NCBI GenBank assembly: GCA_031257675.1
Contig: JAIROG010000044.1
Location: 1 to 47,054, forward strand
Reading direction: 5' to 3'
Length of the DNA stretch: 47,054 bases
Source of the DNA: Treponema sp.
GTDB taxonomy: Bacteria; Spirochaetota; Spirochaetia; Treponematales; Breznakiellaceae
A program made the position numbers and the translations under genes. Shown here in pieces: positions 1 through 9,603 of the stretch; the first letter of the stretch is position 1; every line of letters starts with the position of its first letter. The notes beneath the pieces were generated by a model that was not told where the DNA came from, did not search any database, and was given only the letters and a program-made list of their open reading frames with translations.

Positions 1-113
1 CTATTGCCCTTCTGCTTCGCCAATGCTGTGGAGATTCTTTTTTTCTTCCGGCGAAGCGGCTGATCCCGCAACCCGTGTCTAATCCTTTGGGCCTAAAAGA
101 ATAAGTAAACAAC

Positions 114-590
114 TTAAAAGACGTCCGGCGCTTCTACTCTCATCAAATCATAGAATGCCTGAAACGGGTTTTTTGGCTTTTGGTTGGGAGCATCTCCCTG
201 ATGCTTCTCCTCCCATCCTTCATAAATCGTTTGGGCCACCGTAGAAAGCGTTTGGTTTTCTGTTGCGTTGTGTTGTACGATTCTTGTATCAGTATAGCCG
301 AAGCCATTTTCCAGCACAATGTGCAGCGTTACGATGGCGGTGATTTCTGGGTCCCATGGCCGTTGGTTTGGCGCTTGGTAAGTATCGCAGTAGGCCATGC
401 ACTTGCCTATGACGATGGAGTAAAAGGACTGGCTTACCTTATTGTTGCCGGTACCGGCGATGCAGCAATTCGATGGGGAAACGCCCCACGTTCCGTCGGG
501 TAGGTCTGCCTTGATGTCTTTGGGTGAAGAGCCGATTGTTTTTCCTATAACGACGGGTTCTTTAAATTCATGCGTGGAAACACTTTTCAT
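114..590 (-). CDS. hypothetical protein, probably 5'-truncated at the 16S junction
   Basis: A 158-residue reading frame that I do not recognise. It has no signal peptide or membrane segment and carries a Cys pair (SNCCIAGTG) in its first third. The ATG at 590 lacks a convincing ribosome binding site. The frame stays open upstream (residues ...PPDRRPQGFW before the Met) to the point where 16S homology begins near 634. The true N-terminus may therefore lie in sequence that is missing here. Beyond its stop, on the same strand, positions 1-113 hold the end of another short frame (ending EGQ-stop at base 1). The gene is either a genuine neighbour of a broken rRNA gene or was joined to it by assembly. 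Confidence 0.45.
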   Translation of the reverse strand: MKSVSTHEFKEPVVIGKTIGSSPKDIKADLPDGTWGVSPSNCCIAGTGNNKVSQSFYSIVIGKCMAYCDTYQAPNQRPWDPEITAIVTLHIVLENGFGYTDTRIVQHNATENQTLSTVAQTIYEGWEEKHQGDAPNQKPKNPFQAFYDLMRVEAPDVF

Positions 591-632
591 CCAAAATCCC
601 TGCGGGCGTCTGTCGGGCGGGAAAAAGGGACT

Positions 633-1283
<651 letters not shown>

Positions 1284-1357
1284 GGGGATATAGCTCAGTT
1301 GGCTAGAGCGGCGGCTTTGCAAGCCGTAGGTCAGGGGTTCAAATCCCCTTATCTCCA
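1284..1357 (+). tRNA. tRNA-Ala (anticodon TGC)
   Basis: A complete cloverleaf can be drawn. The acceptor GGGGATA pairs with TATCTCC (1350-1356). The D arm is GCTC/GAGC. The anticodon stem is GCGGC/GCCGT around the loop TTTGCAA, with anticodon TGC at 1318-1320. The T arm is AGGGG-TTCAAAT-CCCCT. Discriminator A is at 1357 and CCA is not encoded. A tRNA-Ala in this position is typical of a 16S-23S spacer, but no 23S sequence follows. Confidence 0.95.
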
Positions 1358-1550
1358 ACAGTCCTCTATATTATAGTGAAAAATTATATCAGAACATGAC
1401 GACAAAAACGGACGTCAAAATTTTTATACTATATATTCTGCTTTATAGACAGAGGCGCCTTTAGAATTAGCCGCATGACCCCGGATGGGTGAATCAAGCG
1501 TTCCATCAATGTAGATAAAGAAAAAGAACCCGTCTGTTCAACGCAAGGGG

Positions 1551-1856
1551 AATTGCTCGGCGTTCACAAAAGGAAACTATGAAGCGCGAGTGGACTGCTG
1601 CGGACGGGACGAGCTTGGCAAAGCGAGTTCGGGGTTCAATGTCATGGTTCAAGAGCTTCAATGGGCGCTTTGCCTATATTACCAGATTGAATGAGGCTTC
1701 GAGCCGCTTTGTACCCGTCAAATTCATGGAACATATGGACGCGCCGGATATTACGAAAATGAAACCGGGCGATCATGCCTAGCGCGGCGTGAGATACTGT
1801 TTTTGAGCATACGTTCTTTTTCAATAAATTCGGAAATGTTGTCTCTTGGTCAGTAA
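1551..1856 (+). pseudogene. remnant of a HAMP-linked class III adenylate/guanylate cyclase
   Basis: Three adjacent blocks in two frames read as pieces of one membrane-receptor cyclase. Bases 1551-1691 give a HAMP-like segment (GNYEARVDCCGRDELGKASS then GFNVMVQEL). Bases around 1697-1782, in another frame, give the linker SSRFVPVKFMEHMDAPDI followed by TKMKPGDHA, typical of spirochaete cyclases. Bases 1788-1853, back in the first frame, give REILFLSIRSFSINSEMLS, matching the start of the catalytic domain (consensus VTVLFSDIRSFT-SE). Two frameshifts are needed, the N-terminal sensor and most of the catalytic domain are missing, and the aspartate of the FSDIR motif is replaced. This is a dead fragment. 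The 67-residue open frame starting at 1579 is only the middle piece. Confidence 0.7.
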
Positions 1857-2051
1857 TGATGGGGGGTGGTTGGGGAAAGAGAGCGTTTATCCGGCGCGGT
1901 TATTTCCACGATTATCCGTAGAAATGTTTTAAACGGGTCGTTAAATTTGATGTTGATGATATATGCGCACAGAGCTACTTCAAACAAACAAAAAACATCC
2001 TGAAAACTTTGATTTGCCGGGTGTGTTTATTTGACAGAGCATAGAACCATC

Positions 2052-2072
2052 CTATGCCGGGAGCCGGCATAG
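2052..2072 (-). repeat. perfect inverted repeat downstream of the M28 peptidase gene
   Basis: CTATGCCGG - GAG - CCGGCATAG: 9-bp arms and a 3-base loop, a few bases beyond the stop codon of the minus-strand peptidase gene. No T-run follows on either strand, so it is not a canonical intrinsic terminator. It may still protect or terminate the 3' end. Confidence 0.5.
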
Positions 2073-2078
2073 TCCGCG

Positions 2079-3095
2079 TCAATGTCCGCGCTTCCTCTGC
2101 TTGTCGCCCCGCCGTCCGGTTACAAGCGCATAGGCGAAATCGACGATATTCTGAAAAAAACGTGGCGTGAGGGTGTCAATGGTGTCTTGCGCGGTATTGA
2201 GGAGCGTCCATGTAGGCGGAAGAAAACCGGACGCGGACAGTTCCCGCTTGCTCACAAGCGCGGACGCGGCGTCAGGCTTTACACGCAAAAAAGATGCGAG
2301 ACCGGCGGCTTCATAAGAGGGTAGCGCCGTGATGGTTTGGGCTGCAAGTCCAGCGCGGAAAAACCCCGCGTCGTCCGAGAAAGGGGTTGGGACGAGCAGC
2401 ACTTTTTCCATGCGGATATTGCGAGCGGCTGTAAGGGCGCGTTCCCTCATTTGGGCGATAAGATGGCGGGAGCGCGAAACTCGAAAATCGTCGTCATTTC
2501 TAAGCAGATGATCCACAGCCGTGGAGATGACAAGCGTGTCCCCCACTCCGCAACAGTCGAAAATAAACACCTGCGCCTTGTCAAGACCAACTTCTTTCAA
2601 CGCCTTTGCAAGGGCGTACGACCCCTGCTCCAAAAGGCTGTCGCCGAATTTCAACTCTTCCTTATCGGTAAAAAAAATGAGCCAGTTTCCGATATTCGCT
2701 TTTTTTAAGGCAAGCGCGGTTTTAATCAGTTCGAATACTGCGGCGCTATTGTCGTTCGCGCCCGGACTATTTGCGGCGCGGTCATAGTGAGCTGCTAGTA
2801 CCGTAGTTACATGGGCTTTCGCAAGCGCTTTTTGCAGAATCAATTCGGGAGGGCGGCCTATGGTATTGAAGGCGGCGCTTGCCGGCGCAAGGCTGTCAGG
2901 ATATACAAAAAAATGACGGCTCTCGTCAATATAGCACACAGTGTAACACAAGCGTACATCATCAAGAAGATTTTTGAGCATAGCAAACCGATCCGCGTCA
3001 AGCGCGATAAATTCCCTGAAACAATGGTAGGGAATCTCACGGGGGAACACGTCTTGAATTTCCTGCTTCTTTTTCTGCGATGTCAAATTTTTCAA
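2079..3095 (-). CDS. M28-family zinc peptidase-like protein
   Basis: 338 residues, predicted cytoplasmic (no signal peptide). The core reads AAHYDRAANSPGANDNSAAV, the M28 aminopeptidase pattern in which the His and the Asp of PGANDN bind zinc. It is followed by FFTDKEELKFGDSLLEQGS, with the glutamate pair that supplies the catalytic base and a metal ligand. A later SDDAGFFRAG segment fits the C-terminal ligand region. The start is an inferred TTG at 3095 with a weak ribosome binding site; the first downstream ATG would remove the N-terminal 38 residues. It lies 78 bp after pdxY on the same strand and may be the last gene of that unit. Substrate is unknown. Confidence 0.72.
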   Translation of the reverse strand: MKNLTSQKKKQEIQDVFPREIPYHCFREFIALDADRFAMLKNLLDDVRLCYTVCYIDESRHFFVYPDSLAPASAAFNTIGRPPELILQKALAKAHVTTVLAAHYDRAANSPGANDNSAAVFELIKTALALKKANIGNWLIFFTDKEELKFGDSLLEQGSYALAKALKEVGLDKAQVFIFDCCGVGDTLVISTAVDHLLRNDDDFRVSRSRHLIAQMRERALTAARNIRMEKVLLVPTPFSDDAGFFRAGLAAQTITALPSYEAAGLASFLRVKPDAASALVSKRELSASGFLPPTWTLLNTAQDTIDTLTPRFFQNIVDFAYALVTGRRGDKQRKRGH

Positions 3096-3173
3096 CTATA
3101 CCACTTTAACGGTGGATCGTTCCCCGTCCCTGTTTTCATGCCATGCAATGCGACAGTATGTGAATCGCCGCAA

Positions 3174-4049
3174 TTACATGCGGCGCGCCTCAAACATCCT
3201 GCCCGGATTAATCAATTCTTCCTGAGCCTCAACGATGAGCAACTCCCTGCCGCCGGCTTTGTACGTCGCGTCCATAATACCGTAAATTGACGCCGTCACC
3301 CGCTCAAGCGCCTGTTTTACGCCGCCCGTACCATGCAGGACGGCGGTAAGATAATGAGAGAGAAAAAGTGCCGCCGTAACGTCGCCCGAACCGGCTATAA
3401 TTTCAGAGAACGGGAGTTCCGGCGTTTTTATCCGGTACATTTCCGCGCCGTCCGACACCAGCATACCGATATGCGACGCGCCGGCGTCGCATTTCTCCTT
3501 GAAACTCGTCACCAGCACAACCTTTGGACCTATACGGTGCAGTTCGGCGACGGCTTTTTTTACGTTTTCCACGCTTGACGCGTCAATGCCGGTTATGGCT
3601 TCAAGCTCAAACTGATTCGGTGTAACAATATCGGCGACAGGGATGATCGTGTTTTTAAACATTTCGGGAATGCCCGCTTTCACATAAAAACCGCGTCCAA
3701 CATCACCCATCACTGGATCGCAACAATAGACGGCTTCGCTGTTTTCCGCGCGGACCCGCTTCACGGCGTTCATAACCGCGCCGCCGGTACCCGCGTCTCC
3801 CATGTACCCGGAAAGCACGGCTTCCACACGGGGCAAAACGCCCCGTATGCCTAGCCCGTCCACCAATTCATCCGCAAGCGCGGTGTCAAACACCCTGCCC
3901 GTCCAGTCGCCGTACCCTGTATGGTTGGAAAACGACACCGTATTGACAGCCCATACCTCGTGGCCAAGACGTTGGAGCGGAAAGACCGCCGCGCTGTTGC
4001 CCGCGTGCCCGTAGACCACATGGGATTGTATAGATAAAATCCCCATCAT
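3174..4049 (-). CDS. pdxY: pyridoxal/pyridoxamine kinase
   Basis: 291 residues of the ribokinase-like fold. It phosphorylates pyridoxal (or pyridoxine/pyridoxamine) with ATP in the vitamin B6 salvage pathway. The N-terminal ILSIQSHVVYGHAGNSAAVF matches the substrate-binding start of PdxY/PdxK. CDPVMGD and TPNQFELEAITG are family blocks. The ATP/anion-hole motif reads AGSGDVTAALFL, where the usual GTGD is GSGD. The ATG at 4049 follows AAAAGGAGCAA, a good ribosome binding site, and a second ATG follows directly. It overlaps the upstream ParB-like gene by 4 bp, so the two are translationally coupled. Confidence 0.9.
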   Translation of the reverse strand: MMGILSIQSHVVYGHAGNSAAVFPLQRLGHEVWAVNTVSFSNHTGYGDWTGRVFDTALADELVDGLGIRGVLPRVEAVLSGYMGDAGTGGAVMNAVKRVRAENSEAVYCCDPVMGDVGRGFYVKAGIPEMFKNTIIPVADIVTPNQFELEAITGIDASSVENVKKAVAELHRIGPKVVLVTSFKEKCDAGASHIGMLVSDGAEMYRIKTPELPFSEIIAGSGDVTAALFLSHYLTAVLHGTGGVKQALERVTASIYGIMDATYKAGGRELLIVEAQEELINPGRMFEARRM

Positions 4050-4996
4050 TTGCTCCTTTTAGAAAAATGAACGATGCCGGCGGCGATTTTGTTGAAGTTA
4101 CATGACAGAAAACGCATAAACTTGCCTTTGCCGTCGCCGTATTTCAAGGTGAAATCCTTCGCCGCTTTGGAAAGCGAATAGTAAACCCCGTACTTCCTCT
4201 TGAGAAAATCCCAATGTTTTACAATCCACACGTAGAGATCGCTCACGGTATACCCTGGAAAATCAAGTTTTATCCATTCCTCTTTGATGATCTGCACTAT
4301 GGGGCTGTACACGTTCTTGTACCACGAAACCAGAGCTTCGGAAAACGAAATTTCTTTTTTAATGCCTTGATTAATGAAATACTTGTGTACCAGAATGTGG
4401 TTGTAAATAACATCGTAGCGTCCGGTTTGCGTAAAATCAAGACTGCTGTCATCGGTCAATCTGCCGAAATAGGTTTTTTCATAAAAAAGATTCTTTTCAT
4501 ACAGAATAAGGCTGCGCTTCAAATCATCAATAGTCTGATTCGGTTTTATGGCGATTTCACTGGAAAGGCTTATCACTTCCGCGTCAATGGCTTCCACTCC
4601 TTGCGTCTTGGCAACGGATACGCGGTGGTTCCCGTCGCGGACAAAGTACGCTCCTCCTATTTCGTATAGTAGAATCGGCGGCAACGTGATGTTTTTAAGT
4701 TGCGCCTGATCCACCCGTTCCCAGCGTGAACGCATGTGCTCTGATTTGGGCAGGAAATATTGGTTAAAATCCTGGTACCTGCCTTCGCTTCCCACGATGA
4801 GTTTAACCGGCACTACCTCCATTCCTTTATAAGACTGATTCTTTGGTTTAAGAATTTCCTTTACATCGTTAAACGAAAGGAGCCTGTCCTTATCCGTGTC
4901 CATAAAGTGCTGAATACGGGTGAGCAACGCTTTGTTTTTCGCTTTGGTAAAATCTTCAGCAGACTGCAAAATCTGCATGGCATCGTTTGAATCCAT
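4046..4996 (-). CDS. ParB/sulfiredoxin-fold domain protein of unknown function
   Basis: 316 residues. Residues ~60-145 form a ParB-like N-terminal domain: VVPVKLIVGSEGRY, then LPPILLYEIGGAYFVRDGNH with RVSVAKTQGV. The [V/D]GNHR signature of ParB/Srx-type nucleotide-binding domains is intact. No helix-turn-helix or partner ParA is visible, so a chromosome-partition role is unlikely. The C-terminal half is aromatic and basic and is not recognised. The ATG is preceded by AAGAGGGCGAAAA. It sits between a metallophosphoesterase gene (11 bp upstream) and pdxY (4-bp overlap), so the three form an operon. The biochemical role is unknown. Confidence 0.7.
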   Translation of the reverse strand: MDSNDAMQILQSAEDFTKAKNKALLTRIQHFMDTDKDRLLSFNDVKEILKPKNQSYKGMEVVPVKLIVGSEGRYQDFNQYFLPKSEHMRSRWERVDQAQLKNITLPPILLYEIGGAYFVRDGNHRVSVAKTQGVEAIDAEVISLSSEIAIKPNQTIDDLKRSLILYEKNLFYEKTYFGRLTDDSSLDFTQTGRYDVIYNHILVHKYFINQGIKKEISFSEALVSWYKNVYSPIVQIIKEEWIKLDFPGYTVSDLYVWIVKHWDFLKRKYGVYYSLSKAAKDFTLKYGDGKGKFMRFLSCNFNKIAAGIVHFSKRSK

Positions 4997-5007
4997 TTTT
5001 CGCCCTC

Positions 5008-5685
5008 TTATTTCCTTATGCCCTTGCTGTAAAAAGATTCGGTGTCAATAATATAATGACCATACGCATTGATAACCTGCGTATCGCGGTATGTAGTAAC
5101 ACGTATGTCCGATAAATCGTACAGATGAACATGACCATGGATGAGATACTTTGGCTTAAAAGCCTTCATAAACCAGAGAAAAGCCTTAAACCCTTTATGA
5201 CAAATATCCGGCTTGTCGTGTATGCCGAGCGGGGGCGCATGGGTCAAAAGCACATCGACAAAGCGTCCATACACAAGCCGGTTGAACAGAAGATGCGGAA
5301 CAAGGCGGAAAATCTGCCTCCACATCTGCCAATCGGTGTATTGATTCTCCCCGGTGTTGTAGCGCATGGAGCCACCGAGTCCGGCAAAAATGATCTCTCG
5401 CTCAATTTTCACTCTTGATCCGATATGAATCGCCCCCGAACCGAGTCTTTTTTCCGCCCGTTCCCACAACGTAAGAGCGTCATACGCGCGTCCATGAAAG
5501 CCTTCCAAATCATGGTTGCCGTACACGGAAAGCAACGGCTTGTTGAGAGATGTAATGACAAAATCAAGATAGTCCTGCGGCAAATCGCCCGCGCTCAAGA
5601 TGATGTCGACATCCTTAAACCGTTCTTTTATGCTGGCTGTGTAAACAAGCGGATCCAAATGATCCGATATACAAAGTATCTTCAT
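5008..5685 (-). CDS. calcineurin-like metallophosphoesterase
   Basis: 225 residues containing the ordered metal-ligand motifs of the family: ISDHLD near the N-terminus, AGDLPQDY, YGNHDLEG, LTHAPPLG and the C-terminal HGHVHLYD. The ligands expected for a dinuclear metal centre are therefore present, although the usual first D-x-H reads D-H-x-D. It is predicted to be cytoplasmic, and the substrate (nucleotide, phosphodiester or protein) cannot be read from sequence. It is the first gene of a minus-strand operon with the ParB-like gene and pdxY. A strong promoter (5721-5749) lies just upstream. Confidence 0.85.
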   Translation of the reverse strand: MKILCISDHLDPLVYTASIKERFKDVDIILSAGDLPQDYLDFVITSLNKPLLSVYGNHDLEGFHGRAYDALTLWERAEKRLGSGAIHIGSRVKIEREIIFAGLGGSMRYNTGENQYTDWQMWRQIFRLVPHLLFNRLVYGRFVDVLLTHAPPLGIHDKPDICHKGFKAFLWFMKAFKPKYLIHGHVHLYDLSDIRVTTYRDTQVINAYGHYIIDTESFYSKGIRK

Positions 5686-5720
5686 CTTTGACTAAAACCG
5701 TGTACATTAAAGATTGTTAT

Positions 5721-5749
5721 AGTATATAGTGTAGCTCAATGTACGTCAA
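5721..5749 (-). promoter_or_regulatory. sigma-70-type promoter for the metallophosphoesterase-pdxY operon
   Basis: On the minus strand TTGACG (5744-5749), a 17-bp spacer and TATACT (5721-5726). The expected start of transcription lies about 30 bases before the ATG at 5685. Confidence 0.75.
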
Positions 5750-5963
5750 CTCCACCAAACGGCTATTGAGCGATCAAAACCTCACGATGAAGCGTTCTTT
5801 GAATGTCTTTGAGGACGTTTTTTTGTTGAAAGCGAAAGAACGTTTTGGATGCCGGCTTGCTTTCGCCGTCAAACCTCACGGCGCCGGTCAGCGCGGCGTT
5901 GTTGGAAACTACAATTTTTGGGAAAACAAGAGGCAATGCGGACATAAGAACGAAGGGTAAATA

Positions 5964-5997
5964 GACTTGTTCAATAACTGAAGTTGTTGAACAAGTC
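5964..5997. repeat. 15-bp imperfect inverted repeat (TTGTTCAA type)
   Basis: GACTTGTTCAATAAC - TGAA - GTTGTTGAACAAGTC, one mismatch in 15 pairs, immediately beside the 3' side of the transposase remnant. It may be an end of the element or a stand-alone hairpin. Its TTGTT-CAA arms resemble the leader hairpins upstream of gyrA and rplU. Confidence 0.6.
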
Positions 5998-6001
5998 CAA
6001 T

Positions 6002-6425
6002 GTACGACCCAGTTTGCGTTGGCGCTAATTCAACCAAATGCTCATGAAAGCAAACTGTACGAAGGCAAGGGGCGTCACATTCGTTTTGTCATATCTTGCG
6101 GAACTCTTTTAAGCGGCGAAACAAGCGCTCAACCAACCCACCTGTCGCTTTTTGTACTTTTCCTTGTCGTATTCACAAGGGTTCCTGCGATTATTCTTAG
6201 GCGATAGGTTCGTGACCGTTGGCGGCGGCCAAGAGTGGGTTTCACCGCCCCCGCAAGCTCTATCCATCAGAATGGGAACGCCTTGAAATTTTTGACCAGC
6301 AGTTTCTATCGAGATGCGCCCTTCGGATCCGCCTCTTGAGATGCGCGTTTCAACGATAACTTTATCATCTGTGGATGCCGCATGAAGCCTGGCGTTTCAG
6401 CCGCCTTTGGGCTTTCTGATGGACC
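6002..6425 (-). pseudogene. IS5-family DDE transposase remnant (C-terminal part)
   Basis: Reading the minus strand across several frames gives consecutive transposase blocks: NARLHAASTDDKVIVETRIS, GGSEGRISIETAGQKFQ, then GVPILMDRACGGGETHS and NNRRNPCEYDKEKYKKR. The MDRA-GG and RNP-EYDKE-YK(K)R patterns are typical of IS5-type transposases, including the region before the C-terminal catalytic Glu. Stops and frameshifts break it, the N-terminal half is missing, and no intact terminal repeats or target duplication could be assigned. It is an inactive insertion-sequence scar. Confidence 0.7.
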
Positions 6426-6560
6426 GCCTTTCTCTATTATATCATTCTTCTCAATTTAGGGTAAAACATAACCTAAATCGCGGGACTTTTTTATGCGGCA
6501 TGGCGGGCGGGATTAGCGTAAGAGGAATTGCGAATATTCCACAATTCCTCTTGCGACCAG

Positions 6561-6905
6561 TTATTTCTTCGCGGGGGCTACGGCTTCGACTTTCACAATT
6601 TTGATAACGCCTTTGCCGTCCTTATATCCCTTGCCTTTGTAAGCAGTGGTGGCAGTCTTCCCTGCCGCCACTTTAACGGGCGCCTCATTGACACCATCCG
6701 CGCTGTATGTAACCGTCACTTCAGCCGCGCCGTCATTGATAACGAAAACGCTCGCCGCGCCTTTTACCAACACCCAACCGGCCGATACTTTGTTGGCCGC
6801 GTCCGTAACCACACCCGTTGCGCCTGCGGGCGCCTTCTGTTGCGCAACCGCGAATGCGGAGACTACAAACAACAACACAATCGCACCCAAAAATGTCTTC
6901 TTCAT
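6561..6905 (-). CDS. small secreted protein, function unknown
   Basis: 114 residues. The N-terminus is a classical Sec signal peptide (MKK, hydrophobic LGAIVLLFVVSAFAVA, cleavage likely after AVA/Q). The mature part is Ala/Val/Lys-rich, without cysteines, and predicted to be beta-rich (EVTVTYSADG, GVIKIVKVEAVAP). The ATG at 6905 is preceded by AAAGGGGTC. There is no lipobox, so it is periplasmic or exported. It lies downstream of the chemoreceptor gene on the same strand across an 86-bp AT-rich gap, so co-transcription is possible but not shown. I do not recognise a family. Confidence 0.7.
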   Translation of the reverse strand: MKKTFLGAIVLLFVVSAFAVAQQKAPAGATGVVTDAANKVSAGWVLVKGAASVFVINDGAAEVTVTYSADGVNEAPVKVAAGKTATTAYKGKGYKDGKGVIKIVKVEAVAPAKK

Positions 6906-6937
6906 AAAAGACCCCTTTAGAAAAAGTTTATATATCT

Positions 6938-6986
6938 TAAAGATATATATATATATATAAATATATCACAAGGATATATATATATT
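6938..6986. repeat. (TA)n-rich tract
   Basis: Alternating AT repeats, for example ATATATATATATATA, in two blocks separated by CACAAGG. They lie between the chemoreceptor stop and the small secreted protein gene. The tract is prone to slippage and to melting, and could act as an UP-like or terminator-like element. Confidence 0.6.
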
Positions 6987-6991
6987 CTAGG

Positions 6992-9154
6992 TTATTCCAC
7001 TTTAAATTTTGAAATTTCGTTGACCAACGTGTTTATGTGATTCTTGTTTTCAACGCTTATTTCGCTTACGCGAGTTACAGCCACATTGATCTGTTCCGCG
7101 CCTGACGCCATTTCATTCATTCCATTGGTAATCTCATGGGTAAGTCCGGCGAGGTTCTTGCTCTCTGAAATCACTTCACGGCTTCCTGTCTGCATTTCTT
7201 CTGAACCGCTTTTAACCAATTTGGTGAGTTCGTTAAGCAATCCTATTGATTCAAGTATTTGCTGGCTTCCGGAATTTTGTTCTTCCATAGAATGGCGTAT
7301 GCTTTCTTCCTGATCCGAAACCGTTTTAACCCCCTTGTCAATAGCCTCAAATCTGTTCAAAACCGAATCTGTCGACTTCATTATTTTATCAATAGATTCT
7401 TTGATCTTTTTGAGAATTCCCGCAATGGTTTTGGATTGTTCTCCTGAGGATTCGGCTAGTTTTCTGATTTCATCGGCGACAACGGCGAAGCCTTTGCCCG
7501 ACTCTCCGGCATGGGCGGCTTCAATAGCCGCGTTCATGGACAGAAGATTGGTCTGGCTTGCGATATTCTCCATAACTGCGGTAATTTCCAATAGCCCCTC
7601 GGACTCTCTCGATATTCCCTGAATATCAGACGCGACTTCCTGTAGCCCATTGCGCCCGATTTCAGAGGCGTCCGCAAGATTCTTAACATTATCTCCATTT
7701 CGTACAAGCGTTTGCGTCACCGAGGTGATATTAGCGAGCATCTCCTCTATTGCGGATGAAGACAGCGCGATATTTTCCGATTGCTTTTCAATATGCCGGT
7801 TCAATTGCTCAATATTATCAGTTATCTGCCCCATAGTCGCGTTGGTTTCCGTAACGCTCGCCGACTGATTGACGGTTTGCCCTTTGACGCTTTGAATATT
7901 GGAGGCGATTTGATTTACAGCGGCCGCCGTCTCCGTCATATTAGACGCAAGTTCATTCCCTATGCTCAAAAGAGCCGTAGATTGCTGTTTTATAATAACA
8001 ACAAGCCCTTTAATTTTATCTATAGTAAGATTAAAATAATGCGCCATGTCGCCGATCTCATCTTTAGATTTTACGTCAAGACGCTTCGTAAGATCTCCTT
8101 CTCCTTCAGATATGTCTTTAAGCATGGTGACAATGCCCTGTATGGGCCGCGTTATATTTCTGGCTACAAAGAATATGATAGCTATGGTAAAGAAAATGGC
8201 GATGCCCGCAAAAATAACGGTGAATACAGTTAATGAGGACACCTCATGGAAAACCGCGTCACGCGGCGCGGAAATAATCACCACCCATGCCGTAGTTGTC
8301 AAGCCCGTGCAAAAGGGATACATAGCGAACAAGCTGCCGCCTCCATCCATTACGACGGGATTGACTGTCCGTATTGATTCAAGAACGGCGTTAACCACTG
8401 TCTGTCCAAGGTTCTGTAAAGACGTGGTTTGAAATTTTGCGCCGCGCAACTGAGAATTAAAGTGGGCCGCGATGGTTCCGTCATTGGAATAAACCGCCGC
8501 GTTGCCCGTATCATAAGGTTTCAACTCCTTCACCATAATCTGCAACGGCGTAATGACAATGCTCGTCCCCACAAGTCCGTATATCGCGCCGTCCCTAACT
8601 ATTGGAATTCGTATGTCGATAGTAAACGCGTCTTCTCCCTGTATAACCGCCTTGACCGGATTAGATATGGTTTCATCTTGGTTGAGCGCGGCAAGCGCTT
8701 CTCTATAATTAGGATAGGGCTTCATGGCTATGTCGCCCGTCTCTCTCGTATACATGGTTATATACTGTCCGCTCTCATCGGTGCCGGGCGTATTGACATA
8801 CTCGGCGTCTCTTCCATCTATGGCGTTCGGTTTCCAAGCGGTGTAAATGCTCATAAAATCGGGGTTTGACTCAAGCACGCCGTACATGGTGCTATTGTAA
8901 TTGTCGCGCCTTTCATCAATATTAATGTCTCGAAAACTGTTCATAATCTGAGACAACGTACGAAGAATGTCCATATAGCCTTCAAAGCTTCTTTGTATAT
9001 CTTTTGCGGTGATTCCTGCCATATTTTGCAGATTTTCCATCGCCGAGTCTCTCTGAATCGAGGCCGCGCGCTGAATCAGAACAACAGATATGACGCCTAT
9101 CATACTAACCGACATAACAGCCATAATTAAAGTCAATTTCAACCGTAACTTCAT
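6992..9154 (-). CDS. mcp: methyl-accepting chemotaxis protein (dCache sensor type)
   Basis: 720 residues. TM1 (~9-30) is followed by a ~260-residue periplasmic dCache-like ligand-binding domain (contains DRDAEYV-like and [17 protein letters not shown] segments), and TM2 at ~310-335. A HAMP domain comes next ([21 protein letters not shown], then AHYFN). A long coiled-coil methylation/signalling domain has the conserved hairpin [20 protein letters not shown] followed by RKLAESS. It senses an unknown small ligand and signals through CheW/CheA. The chosen start is the ATG at 9154, preceded by GAGGAGAGG, rather than an upstream in-frame codon at 9172. No cheR-tethering pentapeptide is seen at the C-terminus. 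It has its own promoter about 230 bases upstream. Confidence 0.93.
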   Translation of the reverse strand: MKLRLKLTLIMAVMSVSMIGVISVVLIQRAASIQRDSAMENLQNMAGITAKDIQRSFEGYMDILRTLSQIMNSFRDINIDERRDNYNSTMYGVLESNPDFMSIYTAWKPNAIDGRDAEYVNTPGTDESGQYITMYTRETGDIAMKPYPNYREALAALNQDETISNPVKAVIQGEDAFTIDIRIPIVRDGAIYGLVGTSIVITPLQIMVKELKPYDTGNAAVYSNDGTIAAHFNSQLRGAKFQTTSLQNLGQTVVNAVLESIRTVNPVVMDGGGSLFAMYPFCTGLTTTAWVVIISAPRDAVFHEVSSLTVFTVIFAGIAIFFTIAIIFFVARNITRPIQGIVTMLKDISEGEGDLTKRLDVKSKDEIGDMAHYFNLTIDKIKGLVVIIKQQSTALLSIGNELASNMTETAAAVNQIASNIQSVKGQTVNQSASVTETNATMGQITDNIEQLNRHIEKQSENIALSSSAIEEMLANITSVTQTLVRNGDNVKNLADASEIGRNGLQEVASDIQGISRESEGLLEITAVMENIASQTNLLSMNAAIEAAHAGESGKGFAVVADEIRKLAESSGEQSKTIAGILKKIKESIDKIMKSTDSVLNRFEAIDKGVKTVSDQEESIRHSMEEQNSGSQQILESIGLLNELTKLVKSGSEEMQTGSREVISESKNLAGLTHEITNGMNEMASGAEQINVAVTRVSEISVENKNHINTLVNEISKFKVE

Positions 9155-9603
9155 AATCCTCTCCTCTATCACGAAGTAAAAATTTTATCCTTTAGGGACG
9201 CCCTTTTCAAAACAAAAGGGTTGCATGCAAACTTTACGCTTTTTTTCCTTGCAAACCTTTTTATTTTAGGAGTAGGAAAAAAATATCATCTCTCCTATAA
9301 ATTATTAGCGAGTTGTCAAGAATTTGGGCGCTCCCTTCCCTTGAGCGAAGGTCCATTGACGCCTCCTAAAGAGAGTTAAAAAAGTATATCATTGCTTTAC
9401 TTTTTCATCAAGTCTTGTTTTAAAAAATATTGGAGTTTTTTCAAAACGCGCGCTATGGGCGGTGGATTTTGAAATAGGAACTCATTATACATTACGAATG
9501 GCGGATATGACAAGATGCCGCCGGCGCATTGCGGGGAGGAAACAAGGCGTAAATACCCGTACCCCCAAGCCAAAGAGGAACGAATGACCGGATGCGCATG
9601 TGT
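9155..9603. other. chemoreceptor 5' region, no gene
   Basis: About 450 bp without a supported gene. It holds the chemoreceptor promoter (9383-9411) and a ~220-base untranslated leader. The leader contains a CCCTTTT/AAAAGGG stem (9211-9230) and a second weak pairing around GGTT-GCA repeats. The far part (9412-9603), downstream of the pgpH stop, shows no clear terminator. Confidence 0.5.
9383..9411 (-). promoter_or_regulatory. promoter for the chemoreceptor gene
   Basis: Minus strand: TTGATG (9406-9411), a 17-bp spacer and TATACT (9383-9388). It predicts a leader of about 220 nt before the ATG at 9154. Confidence 0.6.

Larger units (their letters stand above)
5686..6001. other. non-coding spacer with a small unsupported frame
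   Basis: Outside the promoter, the stretch 5750-5945 contains short frames on both strands without ribosome binding sites. The minus-strand one (5763-5945) reads like a protein fragment (e.g. FPKIVVSNNAALTGAVRFDG) but has no recognisable family. It is best viewed as remnant DNA next to the decayed transposase. Confidence 0.35.

Noticed and set aside
6938-6986. AT repeat considered as CRISPR-like or origin-like
   Set aside because: Simple dinucleotide repeat without spacers, DnaA boxes or replication genes; gyrA alone in the window does not indicate the origin.
7044-8869. Several plus-strand frames across the chemoreceptor gene
   Set aside because: Shadows of the clearly supported minus-strand coding region.
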